DNA of 64,000 nucleotides, taken from Microbacterium sp. Root180 (GTDB taxonomy: Bacteria > Actinomycetota > Actinomycetes > Actinomycetales > Microbacteriaceae). The translations under genes were made by a program, and so were the position numbers. Shown here in pieces: positions 54,900 through 63,725 of the stretch; positions within the stretch are counted from its first letter, which is position 1; each line of letters begins with the position of its first letter. Below the pieces are notes generated by a model. The model was given only the letters and a program-made list of their open reading frames with translations. It searched no databases and had not been told where the DNA came from. The stretch lies in the NCBI RefSeq assembly GCF_001428485.1, contig NZ_LMHS01000003.1, positions 1,141,350 through 1,205,349 of the forward strand, in the 5' to 3' direction.

Positions 54900-55180
54900 C
54901 AGAACCCCTTCTCGATCGGCCAGAGCGCCGCATCCCTCGCCCGCGCGGCGCTCAGCCGCGCCGTCTCTGCCAGACACACGAGGCTCGACACCTCACCCGC
55001 CCACTGGGTGGCCAGGCGATGGAAGGCCTCGGCGGCGCGTGCTCGCCAGTCGGTGGCCGCGGCGAGCCCGCGCGCCCCGGTCGCTGCGACCGTGAGCCGT
55101 TCGGACAGCGCCGCGAGCTCGCGGGCGACGATGTCGAGCTGCGACGCCGCAGTGGCCGGGTCGAGAGTGGAGTGCGCCAT
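54899..55180 (-). CDS. WXG100-like small helical protein
   Basis: A 93-residue, cysteine-poor, all-helical protein. The central DWRARAAEAFHRLATQW gives W-x3-AA-x2-F in the turn between two helices, as in WXG100/ESAT-6 relatives, where the motif is W-x-G. The start is ATG 55180 (a longer frame adds seven residues). It is coupled to the hydrolase gene. No type VII secretion core gene lies in this window. Confidence 0.65.
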   Translation of the reverse strand: MAHSTLDPATAASQLDIVARELAALSERLTVAATGARGLAAATDWRARAAEAFHRLATQWAGEVSSLVCLAETARLSAARARDAALWPIEKGF

Positions 55181-55272
55181 CGGGCCATGCTGTCCGCTCA
55201 CGACGGTCCGGCCCGCGACGCCGCAGCGAACTGTGCGCGCGCCCGCCGCCGCCCCGCCTGTGAAGGAACGAG

Positions 55273-55306
55273 CGGACGCCGCCTCCGAGAAGGGAGACGG
55301 CGTCCG
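55273..55306. terminator. Hairpin after the exeM-type nuclease gene
   Basis: CGGACGCCGCCTCC and GGGAGACGGCGTCCG form a long stem with a short GAGAA loop and one mismatch. It lies 14 bases past the stop of the nuclease gene. Confidence 0.7.
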
Positions 55307-55319
55307 AGTCAGCTGCGGA

Positions 55320-58300
55320 TCAGAGGAACTCGATCAGCCCCCGGATGCCGACCACCACGAAGGCCGTGTCGGTCTCGGTGTTGCCGGCGGCATCCGTCGC
55401 GGTATAGGTGAACCGGTAGACCGCGCCGTTGACCGCCGTGACCGAGAAGGTGCGGTCGTCGATCTGCGTGACCTTCGCGCGCGGCTTGCCGTTGGTGCTG
55501 ACGTCCGTGAGCTCGACCGTCACCTCGCCGCGATCGTCGTCGGCGTCGACGTACACCCGCACGGTGCGCTCCTTGTTGTTCGGCACCAGGATGAACGAGG
55601 GCAGCGCGACCGCCTCGATCGTCGGAGCCGTCGTGTCCGGCGGCGTCAGTTCGAGCCCGACGAGCACCGGGTCGTGGTCGCTCGACCGGTAAGGGTCGGG
55701 GGCGAACAGCGCGTCCTGGGCCGGAAGCTTGAACGACATGTCGTAGTCGATCAGGCTGGGCTCGTCCGCGTTGATGTTCCACGGCGAGGCGCCGCGCACG
55801 TCCGCGACGAGACCGGGCCCGGCCAGCGCGTGGTCGAGGTAGCCCTGCTGGCCGTCGAACACGTAGCTGTAGGCATCCTCGCCCTGGTACTTGAGGTTGA
55901 GGTCGGTGTACCCCTTCGCCGTCAGCGCGGTGATCGGGTCCTCCTTGTCGTACGCGTTGAGGTCGCCGATGATCAGCTCGCGACCGACCGTGCTCTGACC
56001 CGTCGGGTCGGTGGCGAGCCAGTCCGCGAGTGCGTTGGCGGCATTCGTGCGCACGAGGTTGCAATTGCCCTGCAGGGGGTCTTCCGCCTCACCGGTGCAC
56101 GCCGATCCCTTCGACTTCAGGTGATCCACGACGACCGTGAACGTGCCGCCGTCGGCGTCCTCGAAGGTCTGGGTGAGACCCGGACGGTTGCGGCTGTCGA
56201 GCCAGCGCGGATCCTTCGCCTGGTCCATGAGCTGGAAGTCACCCACGGGCGTCACCTCCGCGGGCTTGTACATCAGCGCGGTCGTGATGACGTCGGTGCC
56301 GATCTTGCCGGTCTCGATGTAGTCGTACACGTCGCTGCCGAGCCGATCGTTGAGCGCCGCCGTCAGCGTGGCCAGGGCCTGGCTGTCGGCGTTGTTCTCG
56401 ATCTCGATGAGACCGAACACGTCGGCGTCGATCTCGGCGAGAGCCGAGACGATCTTGGCCTCCTGACGCTCGAACTCCTCGGCCGTGTTGGCGCCGCGGG
56501 CGATGTCGTCGTCGGCGCTCGTGGTCGGGTCGTCGAGCGTCGTGAAGTAGTTCAGGACGTTGAAGCTCGACACGACGAGGTCGCCGCCGACCTCGGGCAC
56601 CTCGGGCCGCGGGTTGGCGGCCGTGTACGTCGCGCCCGTGGTGGGCTGGATCGCATACGTGCCGAACCGCTCGTCGAAGACGCCCGTCACATCGGTGACC
56701 AGGTCGCCGCCGCGGAAGGTGTTGGCGAGCGTGAACTCCTGCCCGTTCGGGTGGATCGCCGGGTCGGGGTTCTGACTGCTGCGCCCGTCGTCGATCGTGA
56801 TGCGCTCGGCGAGGTTCGCCGCCGCGAGTGCCGTCGCCGCCGGGTCGGTGGGCAGGTACCTCGCTGTCGGAGTCGACTGGCGGGTCACCCCGACGTCGAT
56901 CGTGCCGAACCGGGCGAACTCGAAGTACTCGAGGATCGCGAGGTCCTGCGGGAGGGTGACGTACATGCCCTCGAGCGCCTCGCGCTGCGCGGGCGTCGCC
57001 GGCAGCTGGAACTCCGTCGGCGCCGGCAGGGCGGCACCCGTCGCGCAGATCTCGATGTCGGCCGCCTCGATCTCGGTGAGGTTCTCAAACTCCTTGACCT
57101 CACCGGCGACACTCACGACGTCTCCTGCCGAGACGGCGGCGCCTCCCGGCGCATACACGAAGACGCCGTCGGAGGTGGCGGGGTCGCCGTCACCGGCATC
57201 CTGCACGAAATAGCCGTTGAAGCCGCCGACCTGGAAGTCGCCGACCACGGCGCCTTCGATCAGGACGATCTCGCCGACCCTCGGCGACGCGGTGCCCGAC
57301 CCCTGCACGGAGCTGATCGACACGTTCTCCAGATCGCAGCCGGCCTCGCCGGGCGGCGGTTCCACCGGCGGCACGGTCAGCGAGTTCGCCGCCCCGGGCG
57401 TGTTCGCCGCCTCGCCCGCCGCGAGCGTGCCGGGGAAACCGGGGATGCCCGCCAGGTCGAAGTCGTTGCGCACCCAGTCGGCCGTCGCATCGGTGTCGGT
57501 GCCGTCGGGGATGCGGGATGCTCCGCCCGGCGCGAACGAGAGTCCGTCGTAGGCAACGCCCAGCCCGGTGCCGCCGTAGGTGCGGTCGGATGCTCCGCCG
57601 TCGTGCACGGCGATCGCGTCGACGACCTCGAACCCGAGGCCGTCGTCGATGACGCTGTCGTCGTTCGCGTCGATGTCGCTGCCGAGCGCCGGGATCGTGC
57701 CCGTGACGAGCAGCAAGCTGAGCGAGCCGTTCTCGAGGGCGCCGTTCGCGAGGTTCGCCAGCGCACGTCCCGTCGCGTCGGCGGACGGGAACGAAACGAC
57801 CTCGTCGACCGTGCCGAACGCGGGGGTCGTGGTCGCATCGCCCTCGATCTCGAGGACGCGGTAGCCCGCGAGGTCGGTGCCCGGGGTCGACAGCAGCTCG
57901 ACGTACTCCACGTCGTCGCCGGCGGTGCTCGCCGAGAATTCGTTGATCACTGCCGTCGGCGTCGGCGGCTCCGCGCCGCACTCGGCCGTATGGGCTCCGA
58001 GGCCGTCGAAGGCGTCGACGGGGAAGCCGTCCCACTGGGTCGCGGGGTCGAAGGCGTCGGCGCCGTCGGTGTCGCCCACGCACACGTCGGCGTGGCGGCG
58101 CAGGGTCGCGTCGGCGCCGCCGGTCGCGCCCGAGCCCCACTCGGTGCCCGGGTCGACAGCGACCTGGCCGAAGAAGTCGACGGGGGTGTCGCCCTTGTAC
58201 AGCGCGATGACGTCGTCGCCGTTGAACCAGTTGCCGGAGGTGATCTGGTCGCCGAAGGCCTTGAGGGTGTCGCCGGCGGCACCGTTCACGAGCACGAACG

Positions 58301-58577
58301 CGTCCTGGGCGGCGACGGTGCCGGCGAGCGGGACGGTGAGGGTCGAGGCGGCCGCCCCGTTGAAGTAAAGCCGGATCGAGTAGCCGCTGAGGTCGACGGC
58401 CGAGGCCGTGGGATTGAAGACCTCGACGGCCTTGTTGTTGCCCGAACCCTCGACGACTTCGCTGATCAGCAGCTCAGTCGGGGTTTCGACCGCCATCGCC
58501 GAGGGTGCGATCAGCCCGGTCAGGGCGATGGCACCGGAAGCGATGACGGCGACGGTTGCACGATGTGAACGACGCAC
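55320..58577 (-). CDS. Secreted ExeM/NucH-type nuclease with lamin-tail domains
   Basis: Very large exported protein of 1085 residues. Sec signal peptide ending ASAMA at about residue 29, a lamin-tail domain (about 33-160, ISEVVEGSGNNKAVEVFN), a second one (about 210-390), an OB-like region (about 410-560), the endonuclease/exonuclease/phosphatase catalytic domain (about 640-960; SFNVLNYF, EIENN, GDLNAYDKEDP, SSDHDPV) and a C-terminal Ig-like domain. The end lacks a sortase motif. Such enzymes degrade extracellular DNA and can provide phosphate or remodel biofilm. GTG start with GGAGG five bases upstream. Confidence 0.93.
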   Translation of the reverse strand: MRRSHRATVAVIASGAIALTGLIAPSAMAVETPTELLISEVVEGSGNNKAVEVFNPTASAVDLSGYSIRLYFNGAAASTLTVPLAGTVAAQDAFVLVNGAAGDTLKAFGDQITSGNWFNGDDVIALYKGDTPVDFFGQVAVDPGTEWGSGATGGADATLRRHADVCVGDTDGADAFDPATQWDGFPVDAFDGLGAHTAECGAEPPTPTAVINEFSASTAGDDVEYVELLSTPGTDLAGYRVLEIEGDATTTPAFGTVDEVVSFPSADATGRALANLANGALENGSLSLLLVTGTIPALGSDIDANDDSVIDDGLGFEVVDAIAVHDGGASDRTYGGTGLGVAYDGLSFAPGGASRIPDGTDTDATADWVRNDFDLAGIPGFPGTLAAGEAANTPGAANSLTVPPVEPPPGEAGCDLENVSISSVQGSGTASPRVGEIVLIEGAVVGDFQVGGFNGYFVQDAGDGDPATSDGVFVYAPGGAAVSAGDVVSVAGEVKEFENLTEIEAADIEICATGAALPAPTEFQLPATPAQREALEGMYVTLPQDLAILEYFEFARFGTIDVGVTRQSTPTARYLPTDPAATALAAANLAERITIDDGRSSQNPDPAIHPNGQEFTLANTFRGGDLVTDVTGVFDERFGTYAIQPTTGATYTAANPRPEVPEVGGDLVVSSFNVLNYFTTLDDPTTSADDDIARGANTAEEFERQEAKIVSALAEIDADVFGLIEIENNADSQALATLTAALNDRLGSDVYDYIETGKIGTDVITTALMYKPAEVTPVGDFQLMDQAKDPRWLDSRNRPGLTQTFEDADGGTFTVVVDHLKSKGSACTGEAEDPLQGNCNLVRTNAANALADWLATDPTGQSTVGRELIIGDLNAYDKEDPITALTAKGYTDLNLKYQGEDAYSYVFDGQQGYLDHALAGPGLVADVRGASPWNINADEPSLIDYDMSFKLPAQDALFAPDPYRSSDHDPVLVGLELTPPDTTAPTIEAVALPSFILVPNNKERTVRVYVDADDDRGEVTVELTDVSTNGKPRAKVTQIDDRTFSVTAVNGAVYRFTYTATDAAGNTETDTAFVVVGIRGLIEFL

Positions 58578-58751
58578 GGAACCTCCTGGACATGAAGAAA
58601 GGCCGGGTAGGCCTTCCGCGCCAGGCTAGGCGAGCGCTTCCCGCGGCGCGAGGCTCCTTCGAGGAGAGTTCGTTAATGTTCGGTGGCAGCCGATGGACAT
58701 CGCGTGAATCGCCACTTGGGCGGTGCGACCGCCCGGGCCAGAATGGAGCGC

Positions 58752-59258
58752 ATGGCTGCGAGCACGGGCGATCCCTTTCGCGTCGTCTTCGTGTGCACCG
58801 GCAACATCTGCCGTTCGCCCATGGCAGACGTCGTGTTCCGTGGTTTCGCGGATGCCGCCGGCCTCGGGGGCCGCGTCGCGTCGACGAGCGCCGGCACGGG
58901 CGACTGGCACGTGGGTGAGCGCGCGGACCAGCGCACGTTGGACGCCCTCGAGCGCGCGGGCTACGACGGCACGCGCCACCGCGCCCGCCAGTTCACCCAC
59001 TCGGACTTCGCGCACTCCGACCTCGTGGTCGCCCTCGACCGCAGCCATGAGCGCATCCTGCGCGGGTGGGCACGCGCGGAGGCGGACTCCGACAAGATCG
59101 CGCTGCTCCTGTCGTTCGATCCGGTCGCGCGATCGCTCGACGTGCCGGATCCGTACTATGCCGGCCCCGGAATGTTCGACGAGGTGCTCGGTATGATCGA
59201 GAGTGCGAGCCGGGCGCTCTTCCGGCAGCTCGAACCCGCGATCCGCCCGGCGAACTGA
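58752..59258 (+). CDS. Low-molecular-weight protein-tyrosine phosphatase
   Basis: Cytosolic phosphatase of 168 residues. The P-loop CTGNICRSP (C-x5-R-S, about residues 15-23) and the general-acid motif DPYYAGPGMFDEV are intact. ATG 58752 lies seven bases after CAGAAT with a GGAG overlapping, so it may be leaderless. An ATG three codons earlier is in frame. It may act on tyrosine-phosphorylated cell-surface polysaccharide regulators; the partner kinase is not in the window. It is followed by purB after 35 nt. Confidence 0.9.
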   Translation: MAASTGDPFRVVFVCTGNICRSPMADVVFRGFADAAGLGGRVASTSAGTGDWHVGERADQRTLDALERAGYDGTRHRARQFTHSDFAHSDLVVALDRSHERILRGWARAEADSDKIALLLSFDPVARSLDVPDPYYAGPGMFDEVLGMIESASRALFRQLEPAIRPAN

Positions 59259-59293
59259 CGCCGGGTCCGCCCTTGCGTTCCGACGGGAGCACC

Positions 59294-60691
59294 GTGACCT
59301 CTCTTGCCTCCTCCGCCCTTCCGTGGCAGCCGCTGAGTCCCCTCGACGGCCGCTACCGCACGGCGGTCGCGGGTCTGGGCGATTACCTCTCCGAGGCGGG
59401 CCTGAACCGTGCGCGCGTGGAGGTCGAGGTGGAGTGGCTCATCGCCCTCACCGATCGCTCGCTGTTCGGCACCTCGCCGCTCGCCGACGACGACAAGGCC
59501 CGGTTGCGCGCCCTCTACCGCGAGTTCGGCCAGGCCGAGATCGACTGGCTCGCCGAGAAGGAGGCGGTCACGCGCCACGACGTGAAGGCCGTCGAGTATC
59601 TCGTGCGCGACCGTCTCTCGACGCTCGGTCTCGAGTCCATCGCCGAGCTCACCCACTTCGCGTGCACGAGTGAGGACATCAATTCGACGTCCTACGCCCT
59701 CACCGTGCGCCGAGCGGTCGAGCGCGTGTGGCTGCCGAAGCTGCGGTCCGTGATCTCGGCCCTCACCGAGCTGGCCGTCGCGCACCGGGGCGCCGCGATG
59801 CTCTCGCGCACGCACGGACAGCCGGCCACGCCCACGACGATGGGCAAGGAGCTCGGCGTCTTCGCCTGGCGCCTGTCGCGCGTCGCCGACCAGATCGAGG
59901 CGGGCGACTACCTCGCCAAGTTCTCCGGGGCGACCGGCACGTGGTCGGCCCACCTCGCCGCGGATCCCGACGTCGACTGGCCCGAGCTCAGTCGCAGCTT
60001 CGTCGAGGGTCTCGGCCTCGACTTCAACGTGCTGACCACCCAGATCGAGTCCCACGACTGGCAGGTCGAGCTGTACGACCGCGTCCGGCATGCCGGCGGC
60101 ATCCTGCACAACCTCGCGACGGACGTGTGGACCTACATCTCCATCGGCTACTTCACGCAGATCCCGGTCGCGGGCGCCACGGGGTCCTCGACGATGCCGC
60201 ACAAGATCAACCCGATCCGCTTCGAGAACGCCGAGGCGAACTTCGAGATCTCGGCGGGCCTGCTCGCGACCCTTTCGCAGACGCTCGTGACCAGCCGCCT
60301 GCAGCGCGACCTCACCGACTCCACCACGCAGCGCAACATCGGCGTCGCATTCGGCCACTCGCTGCTCGCGCTGGACAACCTGCAGCGCGGGCTCGGCGAG
60401 ATCTCGCTCGCCGAGGACGTGCTCCTGGCCGACCTCGACGGCAATTGGGAGGTCCTCGCCGAGGCGATCCAGACCGTCGTGCGTGCCGAGATCGCCGCAG
60501 GCCGCTCGCAGATCAGCGATCCCTACGCCCTGCTCAAGGACCTCACGCGCGGCCGGCGCGTCGGCGCGGCCGAGCTGGCCGAGTTCGTGCGCGGCCTCGA
60601 CATCGGCGACGCCGCGAAGGAGCGACTGCTCGCGCTCACGCCGGCGACCTACGACGGACTGGCCTCGCAGCTCGTCGACGAGCTCGGCTGA
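59294..60691 (+). CDS. purB: Adenylosuccinate lyase
   Basis: Catalyses two fumarate-releasing steps of purine biosynthesis. The 465-residue protein has the PurB features PLDGRY at the start, HGQPATPTTMG, and the signature SSTMPHKINPIRFENAEAN. GTG 59294 has GACGGGAGC upstream. It shares direction with the phosphatase gene and converges on two membrane-protein genes. Confidence 0.95.
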   Translation: MTSLASSALPWQPLSPLDGRYRTAVAGLGDYLSEAGLNRARVEVEVEWLIALTDRSLFGTSPLADDDKARLRALYREFGQAEIDWLAEKEAVTRHDVKAVEYLVRDRLSTLGLESIAELTHFACTSEDINSTSYALTVRRAVERVWLPKLRSVISALTELAVAHRGAAMLSRTHGQPATPTTMGKELGVFAWRLSRVADQIEAGDYLAKFSGATGTWSAHLAADPDVDWPELSRSFVEGLGLDFNVLTTQIESHDWQVELYDRVRHAGGILHNLATDVWTYISIGYFTQIPVAGATGSSTMPHKINPIRFENAEANFEISAGLLATLSQTLVTSRLQRDLTDSTTQRNIGVAFGHSLLALDNLQRGLGEISLAEDVLLADLDGNWEVLAEAIQTVVRAEIAAGRSQISDPYALLKDLTRGRRVGAAELAEFVRGLDIGDAAKERLLALTPATYDGLASQLVDELG

Positions 60692-60724
60692 GCCGCACCG
60701 GCGCGGACCCCTCGGTGCGCTGCG

Positions 60725-61054
60725 TCAGGCCTTCGGGTCGTCGCCGGGCGCGGCATCCGGCCCGTCCTGCTCCTCTTCGGGCAGCAGCACGGGCTTGTCG
60801 ACCTGCTTCGTGACCTGCGCGGGATCGACCGCGAGCAGCAGCAGCGACACGATCAGCAGCACGGCGATGAACGTCACGCCGGCGATGATCAGCGCGAGCA
60901 CGATCGCCGACTGCGCCTTGCCGTCGCCGCCCTGCTGGAAGAAGCCCATCGAGACGAGGGTCACGATGCCCGCGAACAGCGCGGCGCCGAACGCGAGCCC
61001 GAGCAGCTGCACGGGCTTCATCAGGTCGCGGCGGGTGGGGCGGTCGTCGCTCAC
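60725..61054 (-). CDS. Two-segment membrane protein, unknown function
   Basis: I do not recognise it. A 109-residue protein with two membrane segments (LLGLAFGAALFAGIVTLVSM and IVLALIIAGVTFIAVLLIVS), a short loop and an acidic tail. It overlaps the upstream membrane-protein gene by 4 nt. Similar small proteins are widespread in the family, usually unnamed. Confidence 0.75.
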   Translation of the reverse strand: MSDDRPTRRDLMKPVQLLGLAFGAALFAGIVTLVSMGFFQQGGDGKAQSAIVLALIIAGVTFIAVLLIVSLLLLAVDPAQVTKQVDKPVLLPEEEQDGPDAAPGDDPKA

Positions 61055-61764
61055 GCGGGATCCTTCGGTTCGGCGGGAACGGATGCCGCGGCCTCGGCCG
61101 TGACCGGAGCGTCCTTGCGCGGCGAGAAGCCGGCGATCCCGAGATAGACGGCGACGATCGCGGCGTACGCGCCGAAGAGGCCGACGCCGATCGTGATGCC
61201 GGTGAGCGTGAGGGTCTGCTGCGCCTCTTCGATCGTGTACTGCAGCGAGTAGCCCGCCGGCACGAGCGCGAGCCCGATTCCGAGCAGGATCCCCACGGCG
61301 CCGACGACGACGGCGTCACGGCTGTCGGAGCGCGGTCCCGGGTCGACGACGGGTCGTGCGTCGGCGATTCCGGGTGCGATCTCACGGCGGGCGCGGATGC
61401 CGCGCAGCCCCCGTGCTCCCGCGAGCAGCTCCATGAGGCCGCTCACCAGCGCCCATGCGATCACCACGGCGAAGAAGCCGCCGACGGTGCGGACCGGGTT
61501 GAGCCCGCTCACCATGCCGGCCGCGATCGTCACGCCGCCCAGCGCGGCGGCCGGCCAGCGGCGGCCGGCGGGGTACACGATCCAGACCGCGAGCAGCAGC
61601 ACGAGGCCGGTGGCGATCGCGAACCCGCTGAAGACCGCCATGCCCACGAGGGCCGAGTGGTCGGGGGAGAACGTGATCATGATCGCCGCGAGCGCCGCGA
61701 ACGCCGCGCGTGCGAGCTGCACGTGGCGCACGTCGAACGTGCGGGCGGAAGAAGCTGAGGTCAC
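61051..61764 (-). CDS. Polytopic membrane protein, unknown function
   Basis: A 237-residue protein with about six membrane segments, resembling HdeD/DUF308-type acid-resistance membrane proteins in layout only. GTG 61764 with AGGA upstream is preferred; an ATG at 61797 would add 11 residues and lies too close to a TAGACT at 61799-61804 that could be the -10 box. It is coupled to the small membrane protein downstream. Confidence 0.72.
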   Translation of the reverse strand: MTSASSARTFDVRHVQLARAAFAALAAIMITFSPDHSALVGMAVFSGFAIATGLVLLLAVWIVYPAGRRWPAAALGGVTIAAGMVSGLNPVRTVGGFFAVVIAWALVSGLMELLAGARGLRGIRARREIAPGIADARPVVDPGPRSDSRDAVVVGAVGILLGIGLALVPAGYSLQYTIEEAQQTLTLTGITIGVGLFGAYAAIVAVYLGIAGFSPRKDAPVTAEAAASVPAEPKDPA

Positions 61765-61855
61765 GACGGATTCCTGGCGGAGCGGGAGGGACCTCATCAG
61801 TCTAGTTCGGCGCACCGAGCGCGGCCGCCGGGCGCCGGGGGCAGCGCGCGCGCAC

Positions 61856-61955
61856 GGCGCATAACTCCTGCAGATTGACACCGCGGGCCGGGCCGCCCTG
61901 CGCCGTTCCGGGGATCCGCGGGAAGCGCCGAGCCGAAGTGCAGGAGTTATGCGCC
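61856..61955. repeat. 100-bp element with perfect 17-bp inverted ends
   Basis: The left arm GGCGCATAACTCCTGCA (61856-61872) and the right arm, its exact complement (61939-61955), enclose 66 bp. It lies between two minus-strand genes, near the end of the PLP decarboxylase gene, and could act as a terminator or a small mobile or recombination element. Confidence 0.7.
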
Positions 61956-61992
61956 CGGGAGCCGCGCCGAGGACCGGCACGCCCCGCGCGGG

Positions 61993-63372
61993 TCAGCCCA
62001 GCGAGTCCAGGATCTCGACCAGCAGCTCGTACGTGGTGAGCGGGCTGATGATCGCGAACCGCAGCACGGGCCGGCCGGCGTGCGAGCTGGGCACGACGAA
62101 CGCGCGCTGCTCCTCGAGCAGCCGGTCCGACCAGGCCTGGTACTCGGCGGCCGTCCACCCCTCGCGCTCGAACACCACGACCGACAGCTGCGGCTCGCGC
62201 ACGAGCGAGACGCCGTCGCGGCGCTCGATCTCGTCGGCGATCCGCCGCGCCAGGTCGACGCCGTACCTGATCGTGGCGCGGTACTGCTCCGTGCCGTGCG
62301 TCGCGAGCGAGAACCACAGCGGCAGGCCGCGCGAACGGCGAGTGAGCTGCACGGCGAGGTCGGAGGGGTTCCAGTCGGGAGAGTCGGTCAGCGTGTCCAG
62401 GTACTCGGCCTTCTGAGTGTGCGCCTGCAGCGCCAGAGACGGCTCGCGGTAGATCAGTGCGCACGCGTCGAACGGCGCGAACAGCCACTTGTGCGGATCG
62501 ACGATCACCGAGTCGGCCAGCTCCACTCCGGCGAACGCGGGACGCATCTCGGGCACGAGCATCGCGGCGAGCCCGTAGGCGCCGTCGATGTGGAGCCAGA
62601 CGTCGCGCTCCTTCGTGGCGGCCGCGACGCCGGCGATGTCGTCGACGATGCCGAAGTTGGTGGTGCCGCCGGTCGCGACCACCGCGAACACCGCGTCGCC
62701 GTGCTCGTCGAGCACGTGCGCGACGGCGTCGCCGTGCAGTCGACCCTGCGCGTCGGGCGCGGCGGTGATCACATCCACGTCCATCACCGCGGCGGCGGAG
62801 GCGATCGACGAGTGCGCTTCGGCGCTGCACACGACCGACCAGCGCGCGGGGTCCGGGCGCCCGGCCTCGCGGTTGCGGCGGCGGGCGGCATCCCGTGCCG
62901 TCACGAGCGCCGAGAGGTTGCCGATCGTGCCGCCCTGCACGAACACGCCGCCGGCCGTCGCGGGCAGACCGAACTCGCGCGCGAGCCAGTGCAGCACCTC
63001 GTTCTCGGCGAAGACGGCTCCGGCGCCTTCCATCCACGAGCCTCCGTAGATGGCGGATGCCGAGACCACGACGTCGAACGCGAGGGAGGCCTTGCTCGGC
63101 GCGGACGGGATGAAGGAGAGGTACCCGGGGTGGTCCGTCGAGATGCAGGCGGGAGCGAGCACGTTCTCGAACAGGGCGATGGCACGGCGCGCGCCGATGC
63201 CCTCGTCGGTGATCGAGCCCGACGCCAGACGCGCCAGGTCGCCCGGGCGCATGGGCTTGTCGAGGGGGATGTCCTCGTACAGCGCGCGGCGTCGCGCGTA
63301 CCCGAGGACGTCATCCACGGTGTGACGGGTGTCCTCCGAGATGGCGTGCATCTGATCGGGCTGCGAGGTCAT
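61993..63372 (-). CDS. PLP-dependent group II amino acid decarboxylase
   Basis: Cytosolic decarboxylase of 459 residues. The cofactor site shows GGVFVQGGTIGN, HIDGAYG (Asp pairs with PLP nitrogen) and the Schiff-base lysine in VDPHKWLFAP. The family includes aromatic-L-amino-acid, glutamate and diaminobutyrate decarboxylases; the substrate cannot be told from the visible motifs. ATG 63372 has GGAG upstream. It stands alone, with no transporter beside it. Confidence 0.9.
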   Translation of the reverse strand: MTSQPDQMHAISEDTRHTVDDVLGYARRRALYEDIPLDKPMRPGDLARLASGSITDEGIGARRAIALFENVLAPACISTDHPGYLSFIPSAPSKASLAFDVVVSASAIYGGSWMEGAGAVFAENEVLHWLAREFGLPATAGGVFVQGGTIGNLSALVTARDAARRRNREAGRPDPARWSVVCSAEAHSSIASAAAVMDVDVITAAPDAQGRLHGDAVAHVLDEHGDAVFAVVATGGTTNFGIVDDIAGVAAATKERDVWLHIDGAYGLAAMLVPEMRPAFAGVELADSVIVDPHKWLFAPFDACALIYREPSLALQAHTQKAEYLDTLTDSPDWNPSDLAVQLTRRSRGLPLWFSLATHGTEQYRATIRYGVDLARRIADEIERRDGVSLVREPQLSVVVFEREGWTAAEYQAWSDRLLEEQRAFVVPSSHAGRPVLRFAIISPLTTYELLVEILDSLG

Positions 63373-63482
63373 GTGTGCTCCACGGGGTCGGGTCGACAAC
63401 TCACGGTAGGCCGCGCGGCCGGTGACGACAAGCCGAGCGGATGCCGCGTCCGGCCGCCCCGGGAGCGCGAGGACCCAGCATC

Positions 63483-63488
63483 TAGGAT
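63483..63488 (+). promoter_or_regulatory. -10 box TAGGAT of the duplicated start fragment
   Basis: TAGGAT, six bases, ATG 63495. Identical layout in the intact gene copy at 63714. Confidence 0.5.
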
Positions 63489-63494
63489 GGGTGG

Positions 63495-63716
63495 ATGCCC
63501 TCCCCGGTCGATCGACTCTTCCGCCGCGCGCGCTTCTTCGTGCGCCGCGTGGTCTCGTTCGACTTCGATCGCGTGAACCAGTTCGCGGCCCAATCGGCAA
63601 AGCTCTCCCGTGCTCCGCGGTGGTGGCAGATCAGCCTCACTGACACACTCTGCCCGGCGTGGGACCAACGGGGATCGTCCGCCTGCACCCCGGATGCCGC
63701 TGAACCCCCCCCATAG
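63495..63716 (+). pseudogene. Duplicated 5' fragment of the downstream gene
   Basis: The first 44 codons and the -10 box repeat the start of the next gene (63483-63626 versus 63714-63857, 144 bp with two mismatches). After SRAPRWW the frame enters unrelated sequence and stops at 63716. It would give a 73-residue peptide with no recognisable domain. It is a recent partial duplication; if transcribed it shares the gene's promoter and N-terminal sequence. Confidence 0.8.
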
Positions 63717-63719
63717 GAT
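63714..63719 (+). promoter_or_regulatory. -10 box TAGGAT, leaderless start of the last gene
   Basis: TAGGAT, six bases (GGGTGG), ATG 63726. No Shine-Dalgarno sequence. Confidence 0.55.
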
Positions 63720-63725
63720 GGGTGG

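Noticed and set aside
54525..58568. 1347-codon plus-strand open frame
   Set aside because: It is antisense to the secreted nuclease and the hydrolase gene; such long shadows are expected at this GC content.
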